The notes under the pieces: generated by a model
What the model was told of the DNA's origin: nothing
The model's database searches: none
Seen by the model: the letters and a program-made list of their open reading frames with translations, nothing else
DNA from: an uncultured Eggerthellaceae bacterium
GTDB lineage: Bacteria; Actinomycetota; Coriobacteriia; Coriobacteriales; Eggerthellaceae
Assembly: GCA_946618265.1 (NCBI GenBank)
Contig: CAMOLA010000060.1
Span: forward strand, 1-12,499
DNA: 12,499 bases
Reading direction: 5' to 3'
Program-made: the position numbers and the translations under genes
Shown: positions 12,049 through 12,499 of the stretch, piece by piece
Layout: each line of letters starts with the position of its first letter
How positions within the stretch are numbered: position 1 is the stretch's first letter

Positions 12049-12499
12049 ATGTACCAGGTAGTGAAACGAGACGGTAAAGTCGTCGATTTCTCGATCGATA
12101 AGATCAGCGCAGCTATCACGAAGGCGTTCGACGCCATCGAGAAGCAGTACCATCCGAGCGTCATCGAGCTGATCGCGCTTCACGTCACGTCCGATTTCGA
12201 GAGCAAGATCCACGACGGCCAGATCACCGTCGAGGACATCCAGGACAGCGTCGAGAAGGTCCTCTCCGAATCCGGTTACGCCGACGTCGCCAAGGCCTAC
12301 ATCCTGTACCGCCGTCAGCGCGAAAAGGTCCGCAACGTCAACTCGGCGCTGCTCAACTACAAGGACCTCGTCGACAACTACCTCAAGATCAACGACTGGC
12401 GCGTCAAGGAGAACTCTACCGTCACCTATTCCGTGGGCGGCCTCATCCTGTCCAACTCCGGCGCCATCACGGCCAACTACTGGCTGTCCGAGGTCTACG
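12049..12499 (+). CDS. nrdD: Anaerobic ribonucleoside-triphosphate reductase, N-terminal part
   Basis: The frame is open from the ATG to the window edge (150 codons), so this is the start of a gene cut by the window. GGGAGGA (12037-12043) precedes the start by 5 bases. Residues about 3-95 form an ATP-cone allosteric domain (YQVVKRDGKVVDFSIDKISA, then GYADVAKAYILYRRQREKVR). The catalytic entry follows (NSTVTYSVGGLILSNSGAIT), typical of class III NrdD. The enzyme makes deoxyribonucleotides without oxygen and is activated by NrdG. The glycyl-radical C-terminus is not in the window. A class I/II reductase also carrying an ATP-cone is unlikely given NrdG next door. Confidence 0.92.
   Translation, partial: MYQVVKRDGKVVDFSIDKISAAITKAFDAIEKQYHPSVIELIALHVTSDFESKIHDGQITVEDIQDSVEKVLSESGYADVAKAYILYRRQREKVRNVNSALLNYKDLVDNYLKINDWRVKENSTVTYSVGGLILSNSGAITANYWLSEVY

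Overview
The window is GC-rich, densely coded DNA from an anaerobic bacterium. A cytoplasmic molybdenum enzyme of the pyrogallol transhydroxylase / catechol dehydroxylase type, an oxygen-sensitive class III ribonucleotide reductase system and the general codon use point to a gut-type actinobacterium of the Coriobacteriia, most likely Eggerthellaceae. That placement is inference from gene content; no rRNA or marker gene is present.

Region 1 (1-4307) is a complete-looking operon. A non-coding leader of about 430 bases carries hairpins and a candidate operator. It is followed by a molybdopterin catalytic subunit (429-3116), its three-cluster iron-sulfur partner with a C-terminal beta-sandwich domain (3145-3948), and a 94-residue orphan protein (3954-4238). 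A strong rho-independent terminator closes the unit. The two large subunits resemble Pelobacter transhydroxylase in layout: the large subunit has no N-terminal Fe-S motif, and the small subunit has 12 cluster cysteines plus a transthyretin-like tail. The enzyme probably removes or transfers a hydroxyl group on a polyphenol or catechol ring; the substrate cannot be read from sequence.

Region 2 (4301-4993) holds a 161-bp element with perfect 51-bp terminal inverted repeats and a flanking 7-bp direct repeat. It looks like a MITE inserted between the terminator and a small lipoprotein gene.

Region 3 (5191-8815) holds singletons: a zinc-dependent phospholipase C-fold protein (minus), a 77-residue single-pass membrane protein (minus) divergent from a LysR regulator (plus), a PCC/DUF296 domain protein (plus), and a DUF1232/YkvA protein (minus). 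A 17-bp palindrome in the promoter of the small membrane protein is a candidate operator.

Region 4 (8816-10771) is a translationally coupled pair, a TPR-repeat protein and a DUF4037 nucleotidyltransferase-like protein.

Region 5 (10772-12499) holds nrdG (radical-SAM activase) and the start of nrdD (anaerobic ribonucleoside-triphosphate reductase, cut by the window edge). Between them are two phased NrdR-box-like sites overlapping a good promoter.

From 6 kb onward most intergenic gaps contain a palindrome built on the same core, GGGGA-(3 nt)-TCCCC, with outer arms that differ between copies but stay self-complementary. This REP/REPIN-like family, together with the MITE, is the most unusual structural signal in the window. 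No CRISPR array, tRNA, rRNA or transposase gene was seen.
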